64,000 bases of DNA, from assembly GCF_004364975.1 (NCBI RefSeq), contig NZ_SOBW01000008.1, positions 434,001 through 498,000 on the forward strand, read 5' to 3'. Positions 36,308 through 45,177 of the stretch are shown in pieces. Within the stretch, counting starts at the first letter, position 1; the number at the start of each line of letters is the position of its first letter. The stretch is from Gelidibacter sediminis (GTDB lineage: Bacteria > Bacteroidota > Bacteroidia > Flavobacteriales > Flavobacteriaceae). The notes below the pieces were generated by a model. That model made no database searches. It was not told the DNA's origin and saw nothing but the letters and a program-made list of their open reading frames with translations. The position numbers and the translations under genes are program-made.

Positions 36308-37636
36308 GTGTTGAAGCGAAGCGTAACAGGATCATTATTAGTGGGTTTGAGTCTCGTGATGTTGCTTTTTGTAGTGTTCAGAACTACTTATGCCACCACT
36401 AAAATTGTAGACAAAACACGGAAGGTTTTTATCATAAAAGACAAGGGTAAATTTCAACTCTACAGAAACGGCGTTCCGTTTAAAATTAGAGGAGCTACGG
36501 GCCATAGCTATTTAAAGGATTTAGCAGACATTGGGGCCAATACCGTAAGGGTATATGATTTTAAGAATATAGGTACCCTGTTGGACGAAGCCCATCGGCT
36601 GAACCTAGCCGTTATTGTAGATATCCCATTATCTAAATATACTGACGGCGACGAATTTTATTCTGATCTTAATCAAATCCGTCAGTTTAAGGATACCATC
36701 AAAAATTTAGTAAACTCTTATAAACATCATCCGGCCCTGTTATTCTGGAGTTTGGGTAATGAACTCGACTATCCTTTAGTTTTACGAAAAAATGATTTTA
36801 TCAATACCTATAATGAGCTTATAGATCTGATTCAAACAGAAGACCCTGACCATCCTGTAGGGACGAGCATTGTGCCCTCAAGACCGCAGACACTGAGCAT
36901 TCACTTACATTCGCCACAATTGGATTTTATCGGGTTTAATGCCTTTGGAAATCTGCAGATGATCAAACCCCTAATGCGTAAAATTAATTTGCTCACTAAC
37001 GCCATGCCCTATTATATTAGCGAGTACGGCAATAATGGACCATGGGAGGAGGAAGGCACTCTATGGTCAGTGCCTATTGAACAGACTAGTACTAAAAAAG
37101 CGGAACAATACAGTAATTATTATAAGTCCTATATTCAACCAAACACAGCATCTATGGGAGATTTGGTGTTTTATTGGGGTCATAAACAAGAACATACGCA
37201 CACTTGGTTCAGTATATTTGATGATCAGGGTAGGAAATCGGAGGTATTCTATACATTAAAAACACAATGGGGGCAGCCTGAAAATAAAGCGGAATGGCCG
37301 CCACAGATTAACTATATGCGCATTGATAATCAGGGTTCAAAAGACACCCTAATTTATAATGCTAAGACAATCAAAACAGCGGAGATTTTAATGGTAAAAG
37401 AACCAATAGAAGACTACCAATACGAATGGGAAATCTATAAGGAAGGCTGGAATTACCAGCAGACTAAAAAAGAAGCGCGCCCGGAAAACATCCCGTTTAC
37501 TACCATCGCAAAAAATGCAAATTCCCTAACGTTTAAAGTGCCTGAAAAAGAGGGGCCCTATCGAATGTTTGTTTATGTATATGATCAGAAAGGCAATTTT
37601 GCAACCACTAATGTCCCCTTCTATGTGCTGAACTAA
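36308..37636 (+). CDS. Membrane-anchored TIM-barrel glycosidase (GH2/GH5-like)
   Basis: A 442-residue protein with an N-terminal anchor (residues 8-30) and a TIM-barrel catalytic domain (about 45-335). FKIRGATGHSY, LADIGANTVRVYDF, LLFWSLGNELDY (acid/base E152) and PYYISEYGNNGP (nucleophile E239) match the GH2-C/GH5 clan A layout, which also includes glucanosyltransferase-like enzymes. A beta-sandwich follows (about 340-442). It faces the periplasm. The start is a GTG (36308) or TTG (36311); no ATG is nearby. The TAA overlaps the GT2 start by one base, implying coupled expression with the synthase. A role in trimming or rearranging the polymer made by the GT2 is inferred. Confidence 0.85.
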   Translation: MLKRSVTGSLLVGLSLVMLLFVVFRTTYATTKIVDKTRKVFIIKDKGKFQLYRNGVPFKIRGATGHSYLKDLADIGANTVRVYDFKNIGTLLDEAHRLNLAVIVDIPLSKYTDGDEFYSDLNQIRQFKDTIKNLVNSYKHHPALLFWSLGNELDYPLVLRKNDFINTYNELIDLIQTEDPDHPVGTSIVPSRPQTLSIHLHSPQLDFIGFNAFGNLQMIKPLMRKINLLTNAMPYYISEYGNNGPWEEEGTLWSVPIEQTSTKKAEQYSNYYKSYIQPNTASMGDLVFYWGHKQEHTHTWFSIFDDQGRKSEVFYTLKTQWGQPENKAEWPPQINYMRIDNQGSKDTLIYNAKTIKTAEILMVKEPIEDYQYEWEIYKEGWNYQQTKKEARPENIPFTTIAKNANSLTFKVPEKEGPYRMFVYVYDQKGNFATTNVPFYVLN

Positions 37637-38793
37637 TGACTGATCAAAACATTATAACCCAACCCAAACGACAGGAACTGCTCGTTCTTCGTACGCTTAT
37701 TGTAATAGCGCTGCTATGTGTTGGTAATTTTTTTTATTGGTTTCTGCAACCTGAGCTTATTGAGACACCGGTGTTATTTATATTGTTAACCTTAGTAATG
37801 GTATTTGACACTTTACGGGTCGTGTATATTTGGTATCACTATTGGACAATCAGTGTCCCTGCGCCCCCTGTTTCTAACACACCTTTTACTGTAGATGTGT
37901 TTACAACATATTTTCCTGGTGAACCTTATGAAATGACTACCCAAACGCTTTTGGCGATAAAACAAATGGGGTATCCTCACACCACTTATTTGTGCGATGA
38001 AGCTGATGATGCTTTTTTAAAATCTTTTTGTCAAACTCATAATATTGTTCATGTAACCCGATCAAATAGGATCAATGCCAAAGCAGGAAACATCAATAAC
38101 GCATTGCAGCAAGCTACTGGGGATTTGTGCCTCATTTTAGATCCCGATCATATCCCTAAACCTAACTTCTTAGAAGACATTGTACCTTATTTTGAAGATG
38201 ATGCTATAGGTTATGTGCAAACGGTCCAGGCCTATTACAATATTGATGAATCTTATGTGGCTGAAGGCGCAGCACAGCAAACCTTCCATTTTTATGGTCC
38301 AATGATGATGTCTATGAATGCCTATGGTACAGTAAATGCCATTGGAGCTAATTGTCTGTTTAGACGAAAAGCGTTGCTCAGTATTGGTGGGCACGCTCCA
38401 GGCTTATCTGAAGATATGCATACGGCCATGCAACTACATGCTAAAGGTTGGCGCTCTATATACGTGCCCAAGGTGTTTACTAAAGGGTTGGTGCCGGCAT
38501 CATTAACAGCGTATTATAAGCAACAGTTAAAGTGGTCTAGAGGTACTCTCGAATTGTTAGTATCAGTATATCCAAAACTTTTCAAATCATTCAATTGGCG
38601 ACAAAAACTGCATTATGGGATGTTGCCTTTGCACTATCTGTCTGGAATCATCTTTTTTATAGGATTTTTAATCCCCATTATCTCACTATTTAACGCCTCA
38701 TTACCTTGGCGCGGAAATGTCATCCGGTTTGGTCTCATATACCTTCCTGTGGTCATGTCCATTATCTGTATACGCATTTATGTACAAAAGTGA
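37636..38793 (+). CDS. GT2 cellulose-synthase-like glycosyltransferase, C-terminally short
   Basis: A 385-residue processive beta-glycosyltransferase core. Two N-terminal membrane helices (about 18-38, 42-66), then GT2 motifs: CDEADD (D121), DPDH as the DxD at 169-173, SED (258-260) and QQLKW as the QxxRW box (296-300), and two or three C-terminal helices (about 330-350, 362-383). It should polymerise a beta-linked glycan from a UDP-sugar and push it through the membrane. The protein stops at 'IYVQK', earlier than such synthases usually end: the expected 'ERGxxxxGG' turn, two more helices and 'PTPKD' lie on the next ORF, in the same frame, after a single TGA. See findings. Confidence 0.88.
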   Translation: MTDQNIITQPKRQELLVLRTLIVIALLCVGNFFYWFLQPELIETPVLFILLTLVMVFDTLRVVYIWYHYWTISVPAPPVSNTPFTVDVFTTYFPGEPYEMTTQTLLAIKQMGYPHTTYLCDEADDAFLKSFCQTHNIVHVTRSNRINAKAGNINNALQQATGDLCLILDPDHIPKPNFLEDIVPYFEDDAIGYVQTVQAYYNIDESYVAEGAAQQTFHFYGPMMMSMNAYGTVNAIGANCLFRRKALLSIGGHAPGLSEDMHTAMQLHAKGWRSIYVPKVFTKGLVPASLTAYYKQQLKWSRGTLELLVSVYPKLFKSFNWRQKLHYGMLPLHYLSGIIFFIGFLIPIISLFNASLPWRGNVIRFGLIYLPVVMSIICIRIYVQK

Positions 38794-38814
38794 GTCATGC
38801 ACAAAAGTGAGCGC
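38781..38814 (+). repeat. 17-nt imperfect tandem duplication at the GT2/GH26 junction
   Basis: TGTACAAAAGTGAGTCA (38781-38797) is followed by TGCACAAAAGTGAGCGC (38798-38814); the first 14 bases differ at one position. It contains the TGA that ends the GT2 and the ATG that begins the next gene. Confidence 0.8.
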
Positions 38815-41397
38815 GGTATTCATGTGCAAGGCGGACTGCTGCTCATGTGTACCTGGTGGGTGTTTACATTGGGGGCGTTTTATACGGTTATTAGAAAAAA
38901 TGTGCCTTACTTACCAACACCTAAGGATGATAAAGAGGTGACCAATTTTAAGATTGTAGTTCCCAATATTGTGGTGGGAATGCTTTCTATTGCCGCCATT
39001 ATCTATGGTTTGTCTATAGATTTTACGCCGTTTTCAATAGTCATGTCTGGATTTGCTTTACTTAACGCCTTGATTATGTTTTATACCTTGGTGTTTGCGT
39101 ACCAAAAAATGAACCCTATTTGTTTTCCCAGTCATGAGAACTCCATTATTTATAAAAAGACTACTAGAAATAAGGTATTCAAATTTTTTAGTTCGTCAGC
39201 TTTGTTTTTAGTTGTGTTGACCGTTATTGGTAGTGCAGGACTTCAATACTATGGCGATTATGTAAAGTGGGAAGGCGTGACGCCGGCAAAAATAGAACAA
39301 CATACAATTAATTATATCGGGATTTTTGCACCAAAAGAGGACAATGGACTAACCAATCTGGTGGAGGCTAAGAGAATTTCAAATATGGTGGAAAACGAGT
39401 TTAATTTAATCTCTCTTTATTTGGCATGGAATAAGGACATTGCAAATAGTTTTTCTTCACAATTGATTGACGCTATGTATAAACAAAATTCCATTCCTAT
39501 TATCACTTGGGAACCATGGATCAATACATTTGATGAAAATATTCAAGAACAGCACGTTTTTGATTTGATTTCTTTAGGGTATTTTGACGATTATCTGAAG
39601 CAATTTGCCTATAAACTTAAAGATTTGAACAGACCTGTATTTTTAAGATTTGCGCATGAATTTGATAACCCGTTTTATCCTTGGTATTATGAAGGTAATC
39701 AGGCGCCAGCCAAATTTAAAATGGCGTGGGTGCATGTTTACGAAATTTTCAAAAATGAAGGGGCTGAGAATGTCATTTGGATATGGAATCCGTGGAAATC
39801 AGAACATATTGCCGATTACTATCCGGGGAAAGCCTATGTGGATTGGATGGGGGTTAATGCTCTTAATTATGGCAATTTAAATGGTGATGGCCAATGGCAT
39901 GAGTTTGAAGAACTTTATGAACCTTATCACGATGCCTTCAAAAAACTACCACCAACTCCTGTGGTCATTTCTGAATTTGGATCCTTAAAAAACAATCCTC
40001 AGGAAAATTCCTCAGATTGGATCAATAATGCGGTTACCGCTATAGAGAACAATTTTAAAGAAATTAAATCCATTATCTATTTCAATAGTAAAGTAGATAA
40101 CAACTGGCCATCAGGGGAACGTGTGGATGCGTATTTGGATTGGTCCCTACCATCGTCACAAACCAAAATTCACATCTTTGCCAACAAGGTAGTGCCCAAC
40201 TACATCCCTGGACCTTTGCCGGCAATCAGTACTGAGATGATAGAAGTGGATGAAAGTGTCCATCCCTTGACACATATAAAAGGAATCAATTTAAAACAAG
40301 GGCAAAGTTGGGAGAATGACTATCACGTGTTGAATCGGAAAAAATTAATATCCAATTTTAAGGATTTGAAGACTATAGGTATCAATACCCTGAAATATCA
40401 AGGCAACTCCATCTATGATTACAATGTGTTAAACATCAGCAAAAAGACAGGCCTCAACTTGGCGTATACATTTTGGATTCCTGAGCATCTTGATTTTATG
40501 AAGGATACAATGCAACTGACTGAATTAAAAGCAGAGATCTTGGAACGGGTGCGTCATCAGAAATATACCGCGCATATTGTGTCGTGGCACATTGAAAATG
40601 ATGTGCAGTATAGGCAGAACAATTTTTATCATAAGCCATCGCTACTGTACCAAAATAGAGCGTATGTGTTGTGGTTAAAAGCCTTGGCTGAAGAAATTAA
40701 AAATATTGATGCCACTCGGCCGTTGATAGTAGATGTTGAAGTAAATCCGCTAGCCATTTTCCATATCAATCGATTGCTGGCTAACAGTATGGATATAGAT
40801 GCTATTGGGTTGGTGGTTAAAGAGACCGATTATTTAAATGTAGTGACCGCGTATCTTAAGGATATTAATAAACACTATATCATTAGTGATATTAAGACAG
40901 ACGATTTTGCAGCGCATCCTATTGTCGCTACTGAAAACACTTTTTTTATAAATTCTTGGCAAGATAAACATGAAAGCAATGCGCTAGATTTTAATGGCAT
41001 TGTGGATAGAAAGGGGAGGTATAAGCCTGACTATGTCACACTTGCTTCATTATTACAGGAGCATCAGGAAACCGTAGTCCTTCCAAAAATTAAAATTCTT
41101 AGACCGGCAAGGTTAATCTATGATGAGAGCTCTTACACATTTCATGCTATGGTCTATCACCCCCAAGACGGTTGGCAAGTGGCTTCTAAACAAAAAGATT
41201 TAAAAATTGAATGGTCCTTGATTAAATGTGATGCCTACGGTAATTACCTCGCTCTAAAAGCGGTGGGAACGAAAGCGAAACTCAGCTTAAAAATACCTAA
41301 AAACTACACCTATTATAAGTTGCATCTCAGCATTGTTAAGGGCGATTATGTTACAAGCACGCTCACCACTTTAAATACACCGTTACACGTCGATTGA
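38797..41397 (+). CDS. Membrane-bound GH26-type hydrolase fused to a degenerate barrel
   Basis: An 866-residue protein. Residues 1-45 carry the end of a GT2 fold (SERGIHVQGG, a helix at 12-33, then PYLPTPKDD), followed by membrane helices at about 52-73, 80-103 and 128-150. The GH26-type domain (about 165-455) has acid/base E288 (RFAHEFDNPFYPW) and nucleophile E393 (VVISEFGS). A second TIM-barrel-like domain (about 490-750) parallels the glycosidase at 36308 (IKGINLKQG, IVSWHIENDV) but the nucleophile position reads HYIISDIK, with Asp698 instead of Glu, so it is probably non-catalytic and glycan-binding. A C-terminal sandwich ends the protein. The start is the ATG at 38797. Confidence 0.82.
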   Translation: MHKSERGIHVQGGLLLMCTWWVFTLGAFYTVIRKNVPYLPTPKDDKEVTNFKIVVPNIVVGMLSIAAIIYGLSIDFTPFSIVMSGFALLNALIMFYTLVFAYQKMNPICFPSHENSIIYKKTTRNKVFKFFSSSALFLVVLTVIGSAGLQYYGDYVKWEGVTPAKIEQHTINYIGIFAPKEDNGLTNLVEAKRISNMVENEFNLISLYLAWNKDIANSFSSQLIDAMYKQNSIPIITWEPWINTFDENIQEQHVFDLISLGYFDDYLKQFAYKLKDLNRPVFLRFAHEFDNPFYPWYYEGNQAPAKFKMAWVHVYEIFKNEGAENVIWIWNPWKSEHIADYYPGKAYVDWMGVNALNYGNLNGDGQWHEFEELYEPYHDAFKKLPPTPVVISEFGSLKNNPQENSSDWINNAVTAIENNFKEIKSIIYFNSKVDNNWPSGERVDAYLDWSLPSSQTKIHIFANKVVPNYIPGPLPAISTEMIEVDESVHPLTHIKGINLKQGQSWENDYHVLNRKKLISNFKDLKTIGINTLKYQGNSIYDYNVLNISKKTGLNLAYTFWIPEHLDFMKDTMQLTELKAEILERVRHQKYTAHIVSWHIENDVQYRQNNFYHKPSLLYQNRAYVLWLKALAEEIKNIDATRPLIVDVEVNPLAIFHINRLLANSMDIDAIGLVVKETDYLNVVTAYLKDINKHYIISDIKTDDFAAHPIVATENTFFINSWQDKHESNALDFNGIVDRKGRYKPDYVTLASLLQEHQETVVLPKIKILRPARLIYDESSYTFHAMVYHPQDGWQVASKQKDLKIEWSLIKCDAYGNYLALKAVGTKAKLSLKIPKNYTYYKLHLSIVKGDYVTSTLTTLNTPLHVD

Positions 41398-41424
41398 TGC
41401 ATATAGTCGATTGATGCATATAAT
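41391..41424 (+). repeat. 17-nt tandem duplication at the end of the GH26-type gene
   Basis: CGATTGATGCATATAGT (41391-41407) and CGATTGATGCATATAAT (41408-41424) match at 16 of 17 bases. The first copy holds the TGA stop of the hydrolase gene. Confidence 0.85.
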
Positions 41425-41595
41425 TGTAAACGGAAAATACATCTGCGTTCATAAAAAACAAATCGTACCTCCATTTATTTTGATAGATTTAACAATGCTA
41501 ATTAGGATTCGCTCTAATGTATCAGTTTTGACACATAGGTATTAGTTCAAATTACAATACGATTCATTGATTATAACATTCAAATTTTATTAGTT

Positions 41596-43134
41596 ATGCG
41601 CACCTTAAAAAAGTATTCTCAAATTTTAGCTTATGGTATCGCAGTCATTCTTGCGGTTGGTTGTTCAACTTCAAAAAGTGTCGTGCAACAGCAAGCTGTG
41701 CCAGCACCTGTGGCCATTATTCCGCAACCTCAAGTATTGACCCTGCAACAGGGCGTATATCAAGTGCCTAAAAAGATTACTATTTCCTATGAGGCCGCTT
41801 CTCAGGCTGCCGCCACCTTACTCAACAACATATTGCAATCCGCGCGATTGAATAGTGAGATGATTGAGGGATCAGCACGAGCGAATTTTAAACTTATTCA
41901 TAACCAAGGTTTATTGACACAACTTGGTGATGAAGGTTATCTGCTGGATATTACATCTGATGGGGTGAGCATTCAAGCGGCGGGAGAGGCCGGTTTATTT
42001 TACGGCATCCAAAGTTTGAGTCAATTGTTGCCAGTCAGTTTAGCGAATGGCATTCCAGCACCTGAAAACATTCTGTTGCCACAACTTCATGTCAAGGATG
42101 TGCCAAAATACAGTTGGCGTGGGAATATGATTGATTTAGCCCGCAGTTTTTTTGGCGTGGACTATTTAAAGCGGCATATGGACCGAATGGCCCTTTATAA
42201 ACTAAACAGGCTTCATCTACATTTAACTGATGATCAAGGCTGGCGCTTGGAATTGAAAAGCAAGCCTTTACTCTCCCAAATTGGGGGTCAGGGTGCCGTT
42301 AAAAATGGCAGAGCAGGATTTTTAACTACAGAAGACTATATAGAGTTACAGGCCTATGCCAAAGAGCGACATATCATCATCATACCTGAAATCGATTTGC
42401 CAGGCCATATTTATGCCGCTTTGGTGGCTTATCCTGAGCTAAATTGTGATGGACTTACCAATCTCACTCCTAAAATGGCCACACCACCAGCACATTATGA
42501 TGGTTATGAAGTGGGATGGAGCAAGTTGTGCTTAACGAATCCTGAAATTTATGATTTTGTTGCTGAGGTGTTGAAAGAGGTTTCAGAAATGACTGAAGGC
42601 CCATGGGTGCATATTGGAGGCGATGAGATTGATGATGAGCTTTATGAAACTTTTGTGGTTAAAGCAGATGCCATGGTGCGAAGTTATGGAAAAATCCCTA
42701 TTGGTTGGGAGGAGATGTCTAAAGCTGATGTGAGCAAGGAGTTTATCAGTCAACGCTGGAATGGTAAAACCGCTCCAAAGTACCCTTCAAAAGTCATCGA
42801 GTCTATTTGTACAAGTTTTTATTTTGATCATGCCAACGTGGCGGGACAGGAGCAAACCAATAATTGGTGCCAAAAATCAGGCGTGTCTTTAGAGGATGTG
42901 TATCACTTTAATGATCAATACGACGAAATCATAGGGGTGGAAGCACCAGTATGGACTGAATTGGTGGTAACTGATACGATGATGGATAACAGACTTTGGC
43001 CACGCTTAATGGCGGTGGCAGAAATTGGATGGTCTGCGACACATAACGATTTTAATGATTTTATCAGCCGTTTAAAAGCCCACGAGTCGCGGTTAGAGGC
43101 TCTAAATATTGCCTATTACCCTTTCCCGGAATAA
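41596..43134 (+). CDS. GH20 beta-N-acetylhexosaminidase lipoprotein
   Basis: A 512-residue GH20 enzyme that removes terminal beta-N-acetylglucosamine or -galactosamine. Lipoprotein signal with lipobox LAVGC (Cys 24), an N-terminal GH20b-like domain (about 40-155), then the TIM barrel (about 160-490) with MIDLARSFFG, RLHLHLTDDQGWRLELKSKP, IIIPEIDLPGH and the catalytic pair D343-E344 in HIGGDEID. Conserved Trp residues (WNGKT, VWTELV) line the sugar pocket. It lies 198 bp after the GH26-type gene on the same strand and may belong to the same locus or be independent. It is likely on the cell surface or the periplasmic face. Confidence 0.93.
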   Translation: MRTLKKYSQILAYGIAVILAVGCSTSKSVVQQQAVPAPVAIIPQPQVLTLQQGVYQVPKKITISYEAASQAAATLLNNILQSARLNSEMIEGSARANFKLIHNQGLLTQLGDEGYLLDITSDGVSIQAAGEAGLFYGIQSLSQLLPVSLANGIPAPENILLPQLHVKDVPKYSWRGNMIDLARSFFGVDYLKRHMDRMALYKLNRLHLHLTDDQGWRLELKSKPLLSQIGGQGAVKNGRAGFLTTEDYIELQAYAKERHIIIIPEIDLPGHIYAALVAYPELNCDGLTNLTPKMATPPAHYDGYEVGWSKLCLTNPEIYDFVAEVLKEVSEMTEGPWVHIGGDEIDDELYETFVVKADAMVRSYGKIPIGWEEMSKADVSKEFISQRWNGKTAPKYPSKVIESICTSFYFDHANVAGQEQTNNWCQKSGVSLEDVYHFNDQYDEIIGVEAPVWTELVVTDTMMDNRLWPRLMAVAEIGWSATHNDFNDFISRLKAHESRLEALNIAYYPFPE

Positions 43135-43886
43135 TTAAGGGACAACCTAGTAATTATAAACAATTTTTTGCAGTTATGTAAGCTCCAGTAATTATGAAGT
43201 TTTTTACGACTAATATGTTGTACACCTCAGTTGTAACCAATTAAATTACCGCTAAAGAGCTAGTATTAATACTTAAAATTTAGATTTCGCTACAGTGAAA
43301 TATTTTGATATAAAGCGATATTATATTAAAAAAATTGATCGGTCAGTACCCGGTAGTAAAGTTTATAAAAACGTCTGTACATAGTAAGCAGTAATGGGTC
43401 TTAACCATGACAATATTGCCGCAACCCAGTCAACTTTGTATGGTAAAGTTTTCATTTTAGCCCCTAAAACCCACACCAAAAAAAGAGGATGGAACTTGCC
43501 CCAACCATTCCCCCTCTATACTCATGCTTCGCAAGTGTTTTCATGAGTGTGTCTTCAGCTTCTACAGCGGTTGGATTGTTGGTTTTATGGATGCGTGACC
43601 AAAACTTCCAAATGCAATGGTGTGCCGTAACTGTGTCAAGAGTTTGATAGGGTCTTCTTGTGGGAGTCTATCATCCGAAACAATTAAAACCGGTCTGATT
43701 CTAGTTTGCAGATGTTCAATTTTCTTCGTCAGATCTGCTCTTAGCAATAATCTTCAGCGAGCTTCATGGTTTTTGACAAAAGGTCTTGAGATTTTTGTAT
43801 TGACTTGCTTTCATTCATTTTTAATTTGTGAGTATCTTATGGTAGTATTAGCGGTGAGGTTTACTATTCAATGCGCAAGCAAGGTA
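43135..43886. other. Gene-poor region with a possible degraded ORF
   Basis: 752 bp. AT-rich, no intact gene. A decayed minus-strand reading frame at 43562-43818 is listed separately. No terminator for the GH20 gene or mobile-element end was recognised. Confidence 0.5.
43562..43818 (-). pseudogene. Possible frameshifted remnant of an unknown gene
   Basis: From an ATG at 43818 a frame reads MNESKSIQKSQDLLSKTMKL...EDYC and stops at 43741. In the next frame, starting in the same place, it continues RADLTKKIEHLQTRIRPVLI...SDDRLPQEDPIKLLTQLRHTIAFG and ends at 43562. Both halves look protein-like (helical, then a strand RPVLIVS) and would join with one base change near 43745. I do not recognise the family; it may be chance. 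Confidence 0.3.
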
Positions 43887-44594
43887 TTAGTTTCTCAAAC
43901 TCCAAATTTCGTGTAGTGGATCGCCTTTGCTCGATAAACCTTGATGATGCCAATGGCCGTCTTTGAGTTCATAATCAAATTGCAGACTGTTGCCAACGCG
44001 GGAGTTGTCTCGAGAAAAGAATTGGATCCTCTCGGTGTACTTACCGTCTACAGTGGTATAGGTGCCACCACCGGTACCCATAAACTGTTTGGTGTCGGTG
44101 TTATAGGCAATCCACTGAAAGCGGGTGCCCGATAGAATTTTCATGGTTTTCCGTGGACCGCTGGTGTCGCGCTCTTGCATGTTGCCGTCCCTAACCCGAC
44201 CAGACATGAGCCAAGCGCCCTGCAAAGCACCTGGGGCGCCATCATCTATTCTTGTTAGCTGGAGGCCATCGGACATGCTGAGTTTTGTGTCGCTGAGCTT
44301 CACTTCCTGACGCATCGTTGTTCCCACATGCTCCGGATTTTGAGTGTCAAACTCCAAGGTTTGGGTAAGATTGTGGCCATCTAAAGTGTAGGAGCCGCCA
44401 CTGGTCATCAGAAATGCACCCGTCTCTGGAGTGTAAGTCGTTGCGGCATAATAACCGTCAGCAAAAATGAGCACCTGCTTAAGGGTTTCGCCAGTATCAG
44501 ATACGGATGTGCTTTCCCAAGCACCATTAATAGATTGTGCTGACAACGGAACACTTAATATACTACAAACAATTAGGAGAAGCATCTGTTTCAT
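43887..44594 (-). CDS. Exported protein with two lipocalin-like repeats
   Basis: A 235-residue secreted protein. Signal peptide MKQMLLLIVCSILSVPLSAQ, then two similar halves of about 100 residues: the first has GAWESTS, YTPETGAFLMTSGGSYTLDG and VGTTMRQEVKL; the second GAWLMSG, YNTDTKQFMGTGGGTYTTVDG and VGNSLQFDYEL. The rhythm of GxW and T-G-G-x-Y strands fits a small lipocalin-like barrel repeated twice, as in several Bacteroidota secreted proteins of unknown role. It is flanked by gene-poor DNA upstream and by a DUF1232 gene. Confidence 0.78.
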   Translation of the reverse strand: MKQMLLLIVCSILSVPLSAQSINGAWESTSVSDTGETLKQVLIFADGYYAATTYTPETGAFLMTSGGSYTLDGHNLTQTLEFDTQNPEHVGTTMRQEVKLSDTKLSMSDGLQLTRIDDGAPGALQGAWLMSGRVRDGNMQERDTSGPRKTMKILSGTRFQWIAYNTDTKQFMGTGGGTYTTVDGKYTERIQFFSRDNSRVGNSLQFDYELKDGHWHHQGLSSKGDPLHEIWSLRN

Positions 44595-44787
44595 AATCTT
44601 AGGTATTGATGTATTTAAAAATAGCGAAAAGTCTTTAAAGTGGTGAATTGAGACGGTACTTCTCCGTTCTCTTAAATTATTGCGCTTTATCTACGGATTT
44701 TGAGCCTTATTATATTTCCTATGAGATAAAATCATAGAGGCAAAACCAGTGTAAATTATTTAAGTGCTATAAAGTAGAGCTGAAATA

Positions 44788-45177
44788 TTATAACTGACTT
44801 TCCTTCCAATTTTTATAATCTTCAATATCCTTAGACAGCAAGCGGATGCAAAATGCGAACACCGCGGCATCATCTATAAGTCCTACTACAGGTAAAAAAT
44901 CTGGGATAGCGTCTATTGGTGATAGTACATAAGCCAAAGCGGCACCTATGGAGACAATGCTAAGCCACGGAATTTGCGTATATACACCCCTGGAGTAATC
45001 TTTAATCAAGGAAAATAAGAGCTTAAAATCTTCCCAATATTCTAGAAGGTTATTGTTGTTTTTAAATTTTTTATTCAGCTCATCATCTTTCTTCAAAATG
45101 GTATTCAAATCTTCTTTTGAGAATTTTTTTGATGCTTTTATATGTTCTTGTTGTGCTTGTTGCTTAGTAAATTTCAT
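44788..45177 (-). CDS. YkvA/DUF1232-family membrane protein
   Basis: A 129-residue protein with a basic N-terminal half (coiled, KFSKEDLNTILKKDDELNKK) and the DUF1232 core at about 75-118: IPWLSIVSIGAALAYVLSPIDAIPDFLP followed by VGLIDDAAVFAFCIRLL. The SPIDAIPDFLPVVGLIDD string is diagnostic. The core is a hydrophobic helical hairpin; function is unknown in the family. It is divergent from the GHL10 gene across 422 bp. Confidence 0.88.
   Translation of the reverse strand: MKFTKQQAQQEHIKASKKFSKEDLNTILKKDDELNKKFKNNNNLLEYWEDFKLLFSLIKDYSRGVYTQIPWLSIVSIGAALAYVLSPIDAIPDFLPVVGLIDDAAVFAFCIRLLSKDIEDYKNWKESQL

Noticed and set aside
38791-38793. TGA as a selenocysteine codon
   Set aside because: There is no sign of a SECIS-like hairpin right after it, and the expected family position is not Cys or Sec. 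A broken or split gene is simpler.
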